DNA of 64,000 bases from Hyphomicrobiales bacterium (GCA_900470285.1 UCAG01000003.1:1-64000); one strand, 5' to 3'. Numbered from the stretch's first letter, positions 1 to 9,405 are shown. The notes: generated from the letters alone by a model not told the origin. Translations and numbers: made by a program.

Positions 1-1884
1 ACCACGGCAGCAAAGCCTGCCGGCAAAACAAAAACTGCTACTGTAAAGTCTGCAGATAAAGCAGCTGAAACCAAATCCGCTCCGAAAACCGGCAGCGTGA
101 AGCCTGTCGCTAAAGCCGCAGCCAAAGTTGCAAAATCCGAACCTGAAGTAAAAACTGCTGACAAGTCACCAAAACCGGCCGCGGCACCTGTTGCCAAGCC
201 TGTAAAAACAGCCAGTCCCTATGATGCCAAACCATGGCTCAGCAATTATCCGCAAGGAGTGGCGCACGCGCTTGACCCGTCCCCTTATCAGTCGATCACC
301 GATCTGATCCTCACATCCTGCAAAAAATATGCTGACCGCCCTGCTTTCACCTGCATGGACAAATCTCTGTCCTATAAAGAGCTGGATGAAAAATCGGCTG
401 CACTGGCAGCATGGCTACAATCACGCGGGCTGGTCAAAGGCGACCGCGTAGCTGTAATGATGCCGAATGTGTTGCAATATCCGGTTGCGATTACCGCAAT
501 TTTACGCGCAGGGCTGGTGGTTGTGAATGTCAATCCGCTCTACACACCGCGCGAGCTGGAACATCAGCTCAATGATGCCGGTGCCAAAGCGATTATTATT
601 CTTGAAAACTTTGCCCATACTCTGGAAAAAGTCCTGCCGAATTCATCGGTCAAGCATGTGGTTGTCGCCTCTATGGGCGATATGCACGGGCTCAAAGGTG
701 CAATCATCAATTTCGTCGTGCGCCGTGTTAAGAAAATGGTACCCGCATGGAATATTCCTGCACATAACAGCTTTAAATCTGTTTTGGCCAGCGGTGCAAA
801 ACTGACATTCAAACCGGTGACGATTGCACCGGATGATCTGGCCTTTCTGCAATATACAGGTGGCACGACCGGCATTTCCAAAGGTGCCATGCTCATGCAC
901 AGCAATATTCTTGCCAATGTTGAGCAGATGCGTCTGTGGCTGGATGTGGCTTTCCAGCATAAAGGCCGGCCGGAACATATCAATTATATCTGCGCATTGC
1001 CGCTCTATCATATTTTTGCTCTGACCGTGAATGCAATGATGGGTATTCAGCAAGGTGCCCGTAATCTGCTTATCCCAAATCCGCGGGATATTCCGGCTTT
1101 TGTGAAAGAGCTGCAAAAAGCACCGTTTCATATTTTCCCGGGGCTCAACACTTTGTTCAATGCCCTGATGGAAAATGCAGACTTCCGCAAACTGGATTTC
1201 AAACCGCTGATCCTGACCCTCGGCGGCGGCATGGCGGTTCAGCGCCCTGTCGCCGAACGCTGGGAAAAAATGACAGGCTGCCTGATTACCGAAGGTTACG
1301 GCCTTTCGGAAACCTCACCGGTTGCCACCGCCAATGTGCTCAATGCAACGGAGTTTTCGGGCACTATCGGTCTGCCGGTACCAGGTTCTGATGTAGCGAT
1401 CCGCGACGATGACGGCAATGATGTGCCGCTTGGTGAAGTGGGCGAAGTTTGTGTACGCGGTCCGCAGGTCATGAAAGGCTATTGGAACCGGCCTGAGGAA
1501 ACTACCAAGGCTATTTTCCCTGACGGTTTCTTCCGCACCGGCGATATGGGCTTCATGAATGAAGGCGGTTTCACCAAAATTGTGGATCGCAAAAAGGATA
1601 TGATCCTTGTCTCCGGCTTCAATGTCTATCCGAATGAGATTGAAGAAGTCGCGGCGGAACATCCCGGCGTTGTCGAGGCTGCCGCTATCGGTATTGCCAA
1701 TGAACATTCCGGCGAAGTGGTAAAGCTGTTTGTGGTACGCCGCGATCCCGAGCTGACCGAAGAGGTGCTGAAAGCTTTCTGTGCCGAGCGGCTGACCAAT
1801 TATAAGCGTCCGCGTATGATTGAATTCCGCGACAGTCTGCCGAAAAGCAATGTCGGTAAAATTCTGCGCCGCGAATTGCGCTGA
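1..1884 (+). CDS. fadD: Long-chain fatty acid--CoA ligase (FadD), 5' end outside window
   Basis: This enzyme activates fatty acids through an acyl-AMP intermediate to acyl-CoA, the entry step of beta-oxidation. The adenylate-forming family signatures are clear: the P-loop YTGGTTGISKGAM near 852-890, GYGLSETSP near 1293-1320, and the hinge/A8 region with RTGDMGF and VDRKKDMILVSG near 1530-1615. The reading frame is open to base 1, so the GTG at 97 is internal and the real start lies upstream. Before the usual FadD start (PWLSNYPQGV, about base 232) lie at least 75 codons made almost entirely of Ala, Lys, Pro, Thr and Ser. This low-complexity, histone-H1-like tail is not part of the normal enzyme. 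The catalytic part ends normally with KSNVGKILRREL and is followed by a terminator. The function of the core is certain; the role of the tail is unknown. Confidence 0.93.
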   Translation, partial: TTAAKPAGKTKTATVKSADKAAETKSAPKTGSVKPVAKAAAKVAKSEPEVKTADKSPKPAAAPVAKPVKTASPYDAKPWLSNYPQGVAHALDPSPYQSITDLILTSCKKYADRPAFTCMDKSLSYKELDEKSAALAAWLQSRGLVKGDRVAVMMPNVLQYPVAITAILRAGLVVVNVNPLYTPRELEHQLNDAGAKAIIILENFAHTLEKVLPNSSVKHVVVASMGDMHGLKGAIINFVVRRVKKMVPAWNIPAHNSFKSVLASGAKLTFKPVTIAPDDLAFLQYTGGTTGISKGAMLMHSNILANVEQMRLWLDVAFQHKGRPEHINYICALPLYHIFALTVNAMMGIQQGARNLLIPNPRDIPAFVKELQKAPFHIFPGLNTLFNALMENADFRKLDFKPLILTLGGGMAVQRPVAERWEKMTGCLITEGYGLSETSPVATANVLNATEFSGTIGLPVPGSDVAIRDDDGNDVPLGEVGEVCVRGPQVMKGYWNRPEETTKAIFPDGFFRTGDMGFMNEGGFTKIVDRKKDMILVSGFNVYPNEIEEVAAEHPGVVEAAAIGIANEHSGEVVKLFVVRRDPELTEEVLKAFCAERLTNYKRPRMIEFRDSLPKSNVGKILRRELR

Positions 1885-1916
1885 TGCCAATTCACCGAAA
1901 CGATTTGTCTTAACAA

Positions 1917-1947
1917 CAAAAAACCGGATCAAAGCATCCGGTTTTTA
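1917..1947 (+). terminator. Rho-independent terminator after fadD
   Basis: A nine-base-pair perfect stem (1921-1929 with 1936-1944, AAACCGGAT/ATCCGGTTT) with a six-base loop runs into a T tract, 33 bases after the fadD stop codon. Confidence 0.85.
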
Positions 1948-2113
1948 TCTGTCCCGCCAGAGAGCAACGTCAACAACAAGAAAACAAAATACGGCAGGTG
2001 GATTTTTCCGGTGATAAATTAATAGCTATCCCAATATTGCTATATTTCTATATAACGAAAATAATTTCAGAAATCGGGAAGTGTTCTGAAATCTGATAAA
2101 CGGGAAAATAGAA

Positions 2114-4153
2114 ATGGTGTTACGCGGCGCTGCTGTCTTTGTCTCTCTGGTGCTTTTCGGCGCTCAGGCACAGGCCGCATATGAAAAAGAACTTGGCCCT
2201 CTCGCAAATACAGTCAGCAGTCAGCTGCTCAAAGGCTGGAATGTAAAGCAACAGGACGGCTGGGTCTTACTGCAAAATTTCACGGCCAGCGAAAGCGAAC
2301 AATCGCTTTCGGTTCACGCCGGACAACCACCGGAAACCGGCCGTATCATCAGTGCAGCTATTGGGGTTTATTCGGAAAAACCCAATGCCTCCGTTGGTGT
2401 TACACTCGGCAATCGCGCCCGGAAAAGTGTCTGCCTTCTGGAAATTTCAGCCAATAAAACAGTGAATCTGTTTTGCACTGAGGGTGAGAAGCGACATAAT
2501 ATTGCATCCGTTCCGAACCTCGCCAAACTTGACGGTTCTGATATTGTAAAAATTATCGAAGTGCCGGGGGCTGCCCGCTTCCTTGTCAACGATCAGAAAA
2601 TCGGTGAGATCAGCGACATGCCTGCTCTCGGTGCTGAGGTTGGTATCATGGCTTATGATATCGGCACTTTTGCTGTTACCGGTTTCAACATTGATTCCAA
2701 CCTGAATACACAATTACCGCCCCGCCCTGAGGCAGGCGGCACGGCACCGGCTTCCGGTTCCGGCGTGGATGCATCCACGCCGGGCACAGGCCCGCTGCCT
2801 GAATTCGGCAATGATACGGTGCGCCTGATTTCCGTTTATATGGGCTTGGTGCAAAGTATTCTGATGCATGAATTCGGTCATGCGCTGATCGGTGAATTAC
2901 AATTGCCGTCTACCGGACCTGAAGAAGATGCGGTTGATGTTTATGCAGCCTTACAGGTTGTGCAGCCGACAATGTATCCAGATCCGAATAAAGAAGTGAA
3001 TGAGATCGCCAATGGCGCAGCAACCTATGCCGCGCTGCAATGGTATTACAGCGGTAAATTGTCGGAAATGAAGGGCGCGGATACTTCGCCATGGCAGGAT
3101 GAACATACCGCTGACCTTAAGCGCTTCCGCAATATGTTCTGTATCATGTATGGCGGTAATCCGGGGGTATTTGAGCCTGTCGCGCAAAGTGTGGGATTGG
3201 AAGAACGCACCAAAGCCCGATGCGGTGATGAATTCAACAAACAAAACCGCGCATGGCGTCGTATTCTCGCACCACATACCCGTGTCGGCACATGGAATCC
3301 TGATGGTGAAGTACCGGCTGATGCACCGGGGGCACCGATTTCGGCTGTTTTTGAGCCATCCCAGCGACGTGTCGGCAATCTGCTTGCCAACCATCTTTCC
3401 GGCGGATTGAAAGGCTATATTCAACGCCTCGGTGAGACCTATGTCATGCCACGTCCGGTGCAGATCACCTTCAAGGATTGTGGCCAACTGAATGCGTGGT
3501 ACAGCCCGCGTGAAGGCACTGTAACCATGTGCTATGACCTGATTGAGCATCTGGCCGTGATGATATCGGATATCGAGATGAAAACTGTCGGCGGCCACGT
3601 CTCAGCACCGGAAAGCGGTACAACACCTGTTTCCACCACAGGCGGCGGCAGCGGAAGCTCTGGCAGAGACACCACATCTGCTCCAAAAACCACCGCAACG
3701 ACCCAACGTTTTGATGAACTGGAAGATCTGGGCGTTCCGCAGACATACATGCTGTTTCCGGCACCTTATAAAGGACCGACACCGAACTATATCAAAAAAG
3801 CCAAAATTATTAAAACCGTTGATCTTGTTGATCTGCTGAAAACTGAGAAAAACATCCTGCTGATTGATACCGGCGGCTTACGGGAAACATTGCCCGATGC
3901 CTATTCTCTGGCTGATGCCGGTACTGACGGTAGTACCACGGATCGTTTTCAGTCCGCCCTGAATGAATGGCTGATGGATAAAACCAAAGGGCAACGGGAC
4001 GTAAAACTGGTCTTTTTCGGACAGAATATGCGGGAGCGCACTTCATTTAATGCTGCATTACGGGCAGGCACATTGGGTTGGCCGACCTATTGGTATCGCG
4101 GCGGACTGGAAGCGTGGGTCTCCAACGGCCTGCCAACAGTGATGCTGAAATAA
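2114..4153 (+). CDS. Secreted DUF4344-type metallopeptidase fused to a rhodanese-like domain
   Basis: This is a 679-residue exported protein of unknown physiological role. An N-terminal signal peptide ends near AQAQA (residues 1-21). Residues about 25-195 resemble a lectin/LamG-like beta-sandwich. Residues about 215-500 resemble the DUF4344 putative metallopeptidases, with HEFGH at residue 252 (bases 2867-2881), an HExxH zinc motif. A Gly/Ser/Thr-rich linker (about 495-530) leads to a C-terminal rhodanese-like fold ending YRGGLEAWVSNGLP, the typical rhodanese tail. The position where rhodaneses carry their catalytic Cys reads FFGQNMRERTS, with no cysteine, so sulfur transfer is unlikely and the domain is probably a binding module. 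The next gene starts 53 bases downstream, so the two are probably co-transcribed. The peptidase assignment is by motif only; activity is not proven. Confidence 0.75.
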   Translation: MVLRGAAVFVSLVLFGAQAQAAYEKELGPLANTVSSQLLKGWNVKQQDGWVLLQNFTASESEQSLSVHAGQPPETGRIISAAIGVYSEKPNASVGVTLGNRARKSVCLLEISANKTVNLFCTEGEKRHNIASVPNLAKLDGSDIVKIIEVPGAARFLVNDQKIGEISDMPALGAEVGIMAYDIGTFAVTGFNIDSNLNTQLPPRPEAGGTAPASGSGVDASTPGTGPLPEFGNDTVRLISVYMGLVQSILMHEFGHALIGELQLPSTGPEEDAVDVYAALQVVQPTMYPDPNKEVNEIANGAATYAALQWYYSGKLSEMKGADTSPWQDEHTADLKRFRNMFCIMYGGNPGVFEPVAQSVGLEERTKARCGDEFNKQNRAWRRILAPHTRVGTWNPDGEVPADAPGAPISAVFEPSQRRVGNLLANHLSGGLKGYIQRLGETYVMPRPVQITFKDCGQLNAWYSPREGTVTMCYDLIEHLAVMISDIEMKTVGGHVSAPESGTTPVSTTGGGSGSSGRDTTSAPKTTATTQRFDELEDLGVPQTYMLFPAPYKGPTPNYIKKAKIIKTVDLVDLLKTEKNILLIDTGGLRETLPDAYSLADAGTDGSTTDRFQSALNEWLMDKTKGQRDVKLVFFGQNMRERTSFNAALRAGTLGWPTYWYRGGLEAWVSNGLPTVMLK

Positions 4154-4206
4154 CCAATCACTACAGGTCAGAACCGGATGATGCGGATATTCAGGAACAG
4201 CACAAT

Positions 4207-4611
4207 ATGAACAGAAACAAACCAAGTATCTCGGGCAAACTGGCATTTACGGCCGCTGCCCTCAGTACAATTCTGATCAGCAATACCGGTTTTGCGCAGG
4301 AAAAACCCATTGATTCATATTATGCACGGCTGAGCAAAAAAGATCATTACAACTCATCAGGCAATCTCCTGACCAAAGTTGAAGGCATCATCCAGCAAGA
4401 TCGCGCCAATGTTTACGCACTGGGATATCGTGACCCCGAAGACAATCTGGATTTCTTTTTTGATATAAAGGAAAACCGTGCCTTAATCGGCAAGCTTATT
4501 GCCAACAGCCAGATCAGCGATGAAACAAGTGCCGCGATTATTAACGGCACACCGTTGGTTTTTGTGCAAATCTATAATGGCTATGTCAAAATCAAAGTCA
4601 TGCCTGAATAA
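4207..4611 (+). CDS. Small exported protein of unknown function
   Basis: This is a 134-residue protein that I do not recognise. The frame is open further upstream into the preceding gene, but the ATG at 4207 is preferred because it gives a clean signal peptide: MNRNK, a hydrophobic stretch AFTAAALSTILISN, and a cleavage site near GFAQE. The mature part is about 105 residues, mixed charged and hydrophobic, with no cysteines. It lies 53 bases behind the secreted metallopeptidase-rhodanese gene on the same strand and ends at a strong terminator. The pair may form a two-gene periplasmic unit, with the small protein as partner, inhibitor or substrate of the peptidase. That relation is inference from position only. 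Confidence 0.7.
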   Translation: MNRNKPSISGKLAFTAAALSTILISNTGFAQEKPIDSYYARLSKKDHYNSSGNLLTKVEGIIQQDRANVYALGYRDPEDNLDFFFDIKENRALIGKLIANSQISDETSAAIINGTPLVFVQIYNGYVKIKVMPE

Positions 4612-4641
4612 AAAAGGCCGGTGAAATCACCGGCCTTTTTT
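4612..4641. terminator. Bidirectional terminator
   Basis: A perfect stem AAAAAGGCCGGTG/CACCGGCCTTTTT with loop AAAT lies between convergent genes ending at 4611 and 4652. The A tract and T tract on both sides let it work on both strands. Confidence 0.9.
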
Positions 4642-4651
4642 ATTCCCGAAA

Positions 4652-5392
4652 TTACTTTCCGGCCAGATAATCCGGCAGATCTGCGATAGACGGCAGAACA
4701 ATATCGGCCAGAGGCTCCAGTACTTCACGCGGGCTGTTGCCGGTCAGTACACCAACCGCCAGACCGGCTTTAGCGGCTCTGGCACATTCCATATCATGCG
4801 GATTATCGCCAACCATTGCCACCTGCTCCGGTGCCACGCCGACTTCTGCCGCAAAATGCAGCAGCGGATCAGCATAAGGTTTGGCACGCGCTGCCGTATC
4901 ATAGCCGATAAAACCGGAAAACAGATCACTGATACCAAGTGCAGCAGCTGTTGCCCGTGCACCGGCCTCAGAATCATTGGTCGCAATGCCCAAGATAAAA
5001 CCGGCAGCTTTCAAGGTTTGCAGGGTCTGGCTCAATGCTTCAACAGCCACAGCCTGTTTGGCACCTTCCTCAACCCCGTAAACATCATATTCAGCGACGC
5101 GTGCACGGCGCTGCTCATCCGTATCCTGCGGATGCCAGAGCGCAACAATATCCTCAACTGTACCAGCGGCGATTGCAGAATTGGCACGGAATTTTTCCGT
5201 CTGCCAGTCATAGCCACCGGCATCCAGCAGTGATTTCGCCAAAACATCATCACCGGCAGCAGAGCGTCTGGCCAGTTCGCAGGAAATGGAAAACCATGTC
5301 CTGTTAAAATCAACCAGCGTACCATCCTTATCGAAAAGAATGGCACGGATCGTTTTTTCAGAGCCGGAAGGCACTGCTACTGTTGCTGACAT
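4652..5392 (-). CDS. HAD-superfamily phosphatase (phosphoglycolate phosphatase-like)
   Basis: This is a 246-residue haloacid dehalogenase-type hydrolase. HAD motif I is ILFDKDGTLVD near residue 20 (the family DxDGT, here DKDGT). Motif II is GIATND, and motif IV is MVGDNPHDMECARAAKAG, with the acidic residues that bind Mg2+. The large helical cap between motifs I and II places it in subfamily IA, with phosphoglycolate phosphatase and beta-phosphoglucomutase relatives. The substrate cannot be read from the sequence. Its ATG overlaps the stop codon of the upstream deacylase gene by one base (TAATG), so the two are translationally coupled and probably act together. Confidence 0.85.
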   Translation of the reverse strand: MSATVAVPSGSEKTIRAILFDKDGTLVDFNRTWFSISCELARRSAAGDDVLAKSLLDAGGYDWQTEKFRANSAIAAGTVEDIVALWHPQDTDEQRRARVAEYDVYGVEEGAKQAVAVEALSQTLQTLKAAGFILGIATNDSEAGARATAAALGISDLFSGFIGYDTAARAKPYADPLLHFAAEVGVAPEQVAMVGDNPHDMECARAAKAGLAVGVLTGNSPREVLEPLADIVLPSIADLPDYLAGK

Positions 5393-6453
5393 TATGCCTC
5401 CAGTGAACCGGCAGGTTTGCTTTGTGCTGATGGTTCATCGCCGATCAGCTTCATTACATCATCGCCGCGGCGCAGATAGCGCAGGCTGCGATAGGTTAAA
5501 ACGCGACCGGCCTGCGGTGCACAGAGCTTAATATCGTGCTCAGGTTCACCCGGCACGGTTACAATCGTTGCCAGCAGATCGCCTTTTTTGACGATATCAC
5601 CCAGCGCCACATGATACAGCACCATACCGCCCTGCGGCGCACGGATCATTTCCACACGAGAGAAAGGTGCAATCGGGCCGCTAAATGCCTCGCCGAGCTG
5701 GCTGGATGCATCTTCCACCACGCCGCGATGCACGAGGAAGCGATAGAGCCCTTCCGCATCGGCCAGACCGGTTGCCGGATCAACATCATTGAGGCCACGG
5801 AATTCAACGGTTGTTACCGCACGGCGGCGCATATCGCGCTCGCTCTGTTTCATATGTAAAAGCGGATTAACGCAAGCCTCTTCAAAAGCCGCACTCACCG
5901 TTGAATCACCGGCGAGAATTGCGGTCGAGCGCAATGCCGTTGCCAGATCACGCAGATCTTCCGCATAATTTTCATGTACATAGAGATAGTTTTCGCTCTC
6001 ATCATCACAATGCAGATCGAGCACAATCTCATGTTTCAAAGCCATACGAACCAGCATCGCTTTAATGCGCTTATCTAAAGATACCGGCGCATCAATCTGC
6101 GGCAGCGCAGAGGTATCAAAATTTTCCAGTAACGGAAAATTGCGATTGAAATTCACACCGGAAAAGAAATCAAACCGACCAAGATGCTGATGGCTCTGCC
6201 ACTGATTGGAAGCCACAGGATTGGCCTGCGGCACAATGGTGATATCGCCTTTAATCCGGCCTTCCTCTTCCGCTTTACGCAACATCGGAATCAGAAAATG
6301 CAACGCAGCCTGCCCCGGCAATTCAGCACCATGCAATGAGGACTGCAAATAAGCCGTCGGCGCGTTTGTATCTGCGCCTTCAAAACGCAGCACACGCATT
6401 TCCACCTGAATGCCCGGTACATCTCCGGCAAACTGTATATGATCCGTTTTCAT
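5392..6453 (-). CDS. Succinylglutamate desuccinylase/aspartoacylase-family (M14-like) hydrolase
   Basis: This is a 353-residue zinc-dependent amidohydrolase of the AstE/AspA family. Zinc-ligand motifs are HGAELPGQ near residue 40 (HxxE) and LDLHCDD near residue 145 (the second His). FNRNFPL gives the conserved Arg/Asn substrate residues. The last 75 residues form a beta-barrel biotinyl-like module (GMVLYHVALGDIVKKGDLL), as in the long DUF2817/AstE relatives. The family removes acyl groups from N-acyl amino acids or ectoine precursors; the substrate here is unknown. No arginine-catabolic ast genes or ectoine genes lie nearby. It is coupled to the HAD phosphatase gene immediately downstream. 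Confidence 0.82.
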   Translation of the reverse strand: MKTDHIQFAGDVPGIQVEMRVLRFEGADTNAPTAYLQSSLHGAELPGQAALHFLIPMLRKAEEEGRIKGDITIVPQANPVASNQWQSHQHLGRFDFFSGVNFNRNFPLLENFDTSALPQIDAPVSLDKRIKAMLVRMALKHEIVLDLHCDDESENYLYVHENYAEDLRDLATALRSTAILAGDSTVSAAFEEACVNPLLHMKQSERDMRRRAVTTVEFRGLNDVDPATGLADAEGLYRFLVHRGVVEDASSQLGEAFSGPIAPFSRVEMIRAPQGGMVLYHVALGDIVKKGDLLATIVTVPGEPEHDIKLCAPQAGRVLTYRSLRYLRRGDDVMKLIGDEPSAQSKPAGSLEA

Positions 6454-6599
6454 AAATGTCTTCCACCCATTGACCGCCGGACAGGAATTTCAATCACCTC
6501 ATTCCGGCAGTTACTCCATAAACCATTATCAACAAACACGAAAAACGGATGATTGTCACGTATCGACAAGCAGTTTTCGGTGTATGAGGATCAGGTTTT

Positions 6600-8252
6600 T
6601 TACGCCTGAGATGCCTGATGCAGATGTGCAATCAGACCCTGTGTTGAGGCATCGCGGCCACCGGCATTTTGTTTTCCGGTAACGACATCCAGCAATTCTG
6701 TTGCCAGTTCTTTGCCAAGCTCCACGCCCCACTGGTCAAACGCATTGATCCCGAAGAGCTGCGCCTCCACAAAAACACGGTGTTCATAAAGCGCGATCAG
6801 TCGTCCGAGGGCAAAAGGCGTCAGCTTGTCATAGAGAATAGTGACCGACGGGCGGTTGCCGGAGAAAACACGATGCGGAGCAATGCGCTCCACTTCCGCT
6901 TCCGGCAATTTACGCGCACGCAACTGTGCCTGCGCCTCTTCAAGCGTACGGCCTTTCATCAAAGCCTCGCTCTGGGCAAAACAATTGGCCAGCAACATCT
7001 GATGTTGCTCCAGCAGTTCCGGCTCATGCGTATGCACTGCGATCATAAATTCCAGCGGAATTGTATCGGTTCCCTGATGCAAAAGCTGGAAGAAAGCATG
7101 CTGCCCGTTGGTGCCGGGTTCGCCCCAGACCACGGGGCCGGTGACGCCGGAAACCGGCGTGCCGTCACGCTTCACGCTCTTGCCGTTGGATTCCATATCA
7201 AGCTGCTGCAAATAGGCAGGTAAACGCGCCAGATGCTGATCATAAGGAATAATCGCGCGGCTGCCGAAGCCGCAGATTTCACGATGCCAGTAACCGATCA
7301 CACCTAATATCATCGGCAGGTTCTGCTCGAATGGCGCGGTACGGAAATGCTCGTCCATAACATAGGCACCGGCGAGAAATTCGCGAAACCGTTCCGGACC
7401 AATGGCCAGCATGACCGGCAGACCGATAGACGACCACACGGAATAGCGACCGCCAACCCAATCCCAGAAACCGAAGACCCGTTCCGGCTGGATACCGAAG
7501 GTTGCTACTTTATCGAGTGCGGTAGAAACAGCCACAAAATGCGCACCGACAGCCTCTTCCCCCAGAGCATCGGCCACCCATTTGCGGGCGGTTTTTGCAT
7601 TGGTCATAGTTTCAATCGTGGTGAAAGTTTTAGACGCGATAATGATCAGCGTGGTTTCCGGATCAAGATCGCGCAACGTATCGGCAATATGCGCCGGATC
7701 AATATTGGAAACGAAATGCGTATTCGGCCCGTCATGATACGGTGTCAGCGCGAGTGTTGCCATCACCGGCCCGAGGTCTGAACCGCCTATACCGATATTC
7801 ACCACATCAGTGATAGTGCGGCCTGTGGCACCCGCCAGATCACCGGCGCGGATTGCCTCACTGAACAGGCTCATACGGTGCAGCACATCCTGCACCTGCG
7901 GCACGACATCCTCACCATCTGTTACAATAACATCATCCGGCTTTGCCCGCAGTGCCACATGGAGAACGGCACGGTTCTCGGTGGTGTTGATCGGCTCACC
8001 GGCAAACATAGCATTGCGCTGCCCTTCCACATTGCAGGCCATGGCCAGATCTTTGAGCAATGCCATTGTCTCATCATTGACACGGCATTTTGACCAGTCG
8101 AGCAGCAAGTCATTCAGTTTGAGGGAGTAGCGCTCAAAACGCTGCGGATCTGCGGCAAAGGCTTCACGCATATTCTGCTTTTGCGCAACTGTCTGCCAAT
8201 GTGCTTTCAAGGCTGTCACACCTGCCGCAATTGCCGCTTCATTCAATGCCAT
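6600..8252 (-). CDS. pgi: Glucose-6-phosphate isomerase
   Basis: This enzyme interconverts glucose-6-phosphate and fructose-6-phosphate. The protein is 550 residues, the normal length for the long bacterial form. Both family signatures are present: [12 protein letters not shown] and [13 protein letters not shown] in the SIS domains, and the C-terminal signature region [13 protein letters not shown] with its catalytic Lys. Conserved [13 protein letters not shown] is also seen. A GTG at 8261 is in frame, but the ATG at 8252 is preferred because GGGAG lies eight bases before it; for the GTG the same GGGAG would overlap the codon. The gene stands alone, on the strand opposite its downstream neighbour coxG. 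Confidence 0.96.
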   Translation of the reverse strand: MALNEAAIAAGVTALKAHWQTVAQKQNMREAFAADPQRFERYSLKLNDLLLDWSKCRVNDETMALLKDLAMACNVEGQRNAMFAGEPINTTENRAVLHVALRAKPDDVIVTDGEDVVPQVQDVLHRMSLFSEAIRAGDLAGATGRTITDVVNIGIGGSDLGPVMATLALTPYHDGPNTHFVSNIDPAHIADTLRDLDPETTLIIIASKTFTTIETMTNAKTARKWVADALGEEAVGAHFVAVSTALDKVATFGIQPERVFGFWDWVGGRYSVWSSIGLPVMLAIGPERFREFLAGAYVMDEHFRTAPFEQNLPMILGVIGYWHREICGFGSRAIIPYDQHLARLPAYLQQLDMESNGKSVKRDGTPVSGVTGPVVWGEPGTNGQHAFFQLLHQGTDTIPLEFMIAVHTHEPELLEQHQMLLANCFAQSEALMKGRTLEEAQAQLRARKLPEAEVERIAPHRVFSGNRPSVTILYDKLTPFALGRLIALYEHRVFVEAQLFGINAFDQWGVELGKELATELLDVVTGKQNAGGRDASTQGLIAHLHQASQA

Positions 8253-8410
8253 GCCAACCACTCCCGGGTAAAGAATAACTGCTTCTCAATACAACCTATA
8301 ACACTTTAGATATGAACCGATTGAAGTGTTTTAAGGGCATGATAAATAAAAACAAAATTCAGACGTTGTTTTCTTGTGATTGAAACCGATATCATAGACG
8401 AAATATCAGG

Positions 8411-8468
8411 TGGAGCATGTCACAGTTCAATGATCAGGTTTAACACCCGTGACACAGCACATGCTCCA
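8411..8468. repeat. Palindromic intergenic element upstream of the coxG-like gene
   Basis: A ten-base perfect inverted repeat (TGGAGCATGT at 8411-8420, ACATGCTCCA at 8459-8468) closes a 38-base interior that contains a second nested repeat, GTCAC/GTGAC. CAGGTTTAA near 8436 can also pair with TTAAACCTG near 8496. The ends GAGCAT/ATGCTC and an internal GATCAG recall the elements at 29585 and 31332, but the rest differs. Confidence 0.55.
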
Positions 8469-8539
8469 AAAACAGAATTTAAAAATATTCTGCACTTAAA
8501 CCTGAGTGAACCGCAAGACATAAGTTTTAAGGGATAAAT

Positions 8540-9004
8540 ATGGATCTGACCGGCGAAGAGCGTATTCATGCCCCAAGACAGGCTGTTTGGGATGCAATGA
8601 ATGATGTGGACGTTCTCAAGCCCTGTATTCCGGGTTGCGAGACCCTGGAACGACTATCGGAAACCGACATTCAGGCAGCCATACTGGTTAATCTCAGCCT
8701 CATTAAAATCCGCTTTCACGGCTTGCTGATCCTCTCCAATCTCAATCCGCCATTTTCCTATACGATCAGTGGCGAGGGCCAGGGTTCAATCGCCGGTTTT
8801 GCGGCAGGCAGTGCTGATGTGGAACTTATCGAAGAAAGCCCTGATGTCACCATTCTGCGCTATACGATCAATGGGGATGCAGGCGGCAAAATTGCCCAGC
8901 TTGGCACCAAGCTGCTTGGCAATACGGCACGCAAAATTGCTGACCGGTTTTTCGCCAATATCGGCGAAGCCGCAACACAGAATGTACGCCAAGGCAGTGT
9001 TTAA
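8540..9004 (+). CDS. CoxG-like SRPBCC-family protein
   Basis: This is a 154-residue protein of the carbon-monoxide-dehydrogenase subunit G family (START/SRPBCC fold). It shows the typical start GEERIHAPRQAVWDAMNDVDVLKPCIPGCE split over two motifs (xAPxxxVWxxLND and CIPGCE), then GxGQGSIAGFAAGSADV and a C-terminal amphipathic helix ending KIADRFFANIG. CoxG anchors molybdenum hydroxylases to the membrane or binds lipid-like ligands. No coxS, coxM, coxL or coxDEF gene is in the window, so it is a stand-alone copy and its partner is unknown. An AAGGG lies seven bases before the ATG. It is preceded by a palindromic element. Confidence 0.83.
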   Translation: MDLTGEERIHAPRQAVWDAMNDVDVLKPCIPGCETLERLSETDIQAAILVNLSLIKIRFHGLLILSNLNPPFSYTISGEGQGSIAGFAAGSADVELIEESPDVTILRYTINGDAGGKIAQLGTKLLGNTARKIADRFFANIGEAATQNVRQGSV

Positions 9005-9405
9005 ATCAGCACTATTTTATGAGTATAATTATCATATTTTGACCATCTGATAAAAAATTTGACCTTCCGCAAAAATCTGTCATGCTGAGACTACAGAAGC
9101 AAAAAGCACACAAAGCAGTGCATCCCGAAAAGTGTGTAGCGGTTTTCGGATAAGATGCGCGCAAAGAATGCTCAGTTCTGACAGATTGCGGAACCGGCGT
9201 ATAATAAGGGAACCACGCCGTTTCCCCACCATGCAGCAATGAATCAATGCGGGACGCGCATCAACATGCGTTCTGAGACAGCATTTGCATAACCGGATTT
9301 TGCTTGGCGCACTTGCGCGAACAGCCGTCCGGCACCTCTGACATTGATTTTAAGCACCAGATCGCTTGTCTTAACTGCGACTGTGCCGGGAGGAGTGACA
9401 GGAGC
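9005..9405. other. Intergenic region between coxG-like gene and preT
   Basis: This 400-base gap has no convincing gene; the minus-strand ORF running through its right part is antisense to preT. It holds a dispersed palindromic repeat at 9105-9170 and a perfect TATAAT at 9200-9205, with TCTGAC 17 bases upstream, which is the best candidate promoter for preTA. No clear RutR-type palindrome was seen. AGGAG at 9391-9395 is the preT ribosome binding site. Confidence 0.5.
9105..9170. repeat. Dispersed intergenic palindrome, family A, copy 1
   Basis: The core pairs CCGAAAA with TTTTCGG, and outside it GTGCATC with GATGCGC. It is followed by AAAGAATGCTC. The same pattern (GCATCCCGAAAAGTG, AGCGGTTTTCGG, GCTC end) recurs near 34232, 54712 and 55726, so it is a dispersed element and not a local operator. 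Confidence 0.7.
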
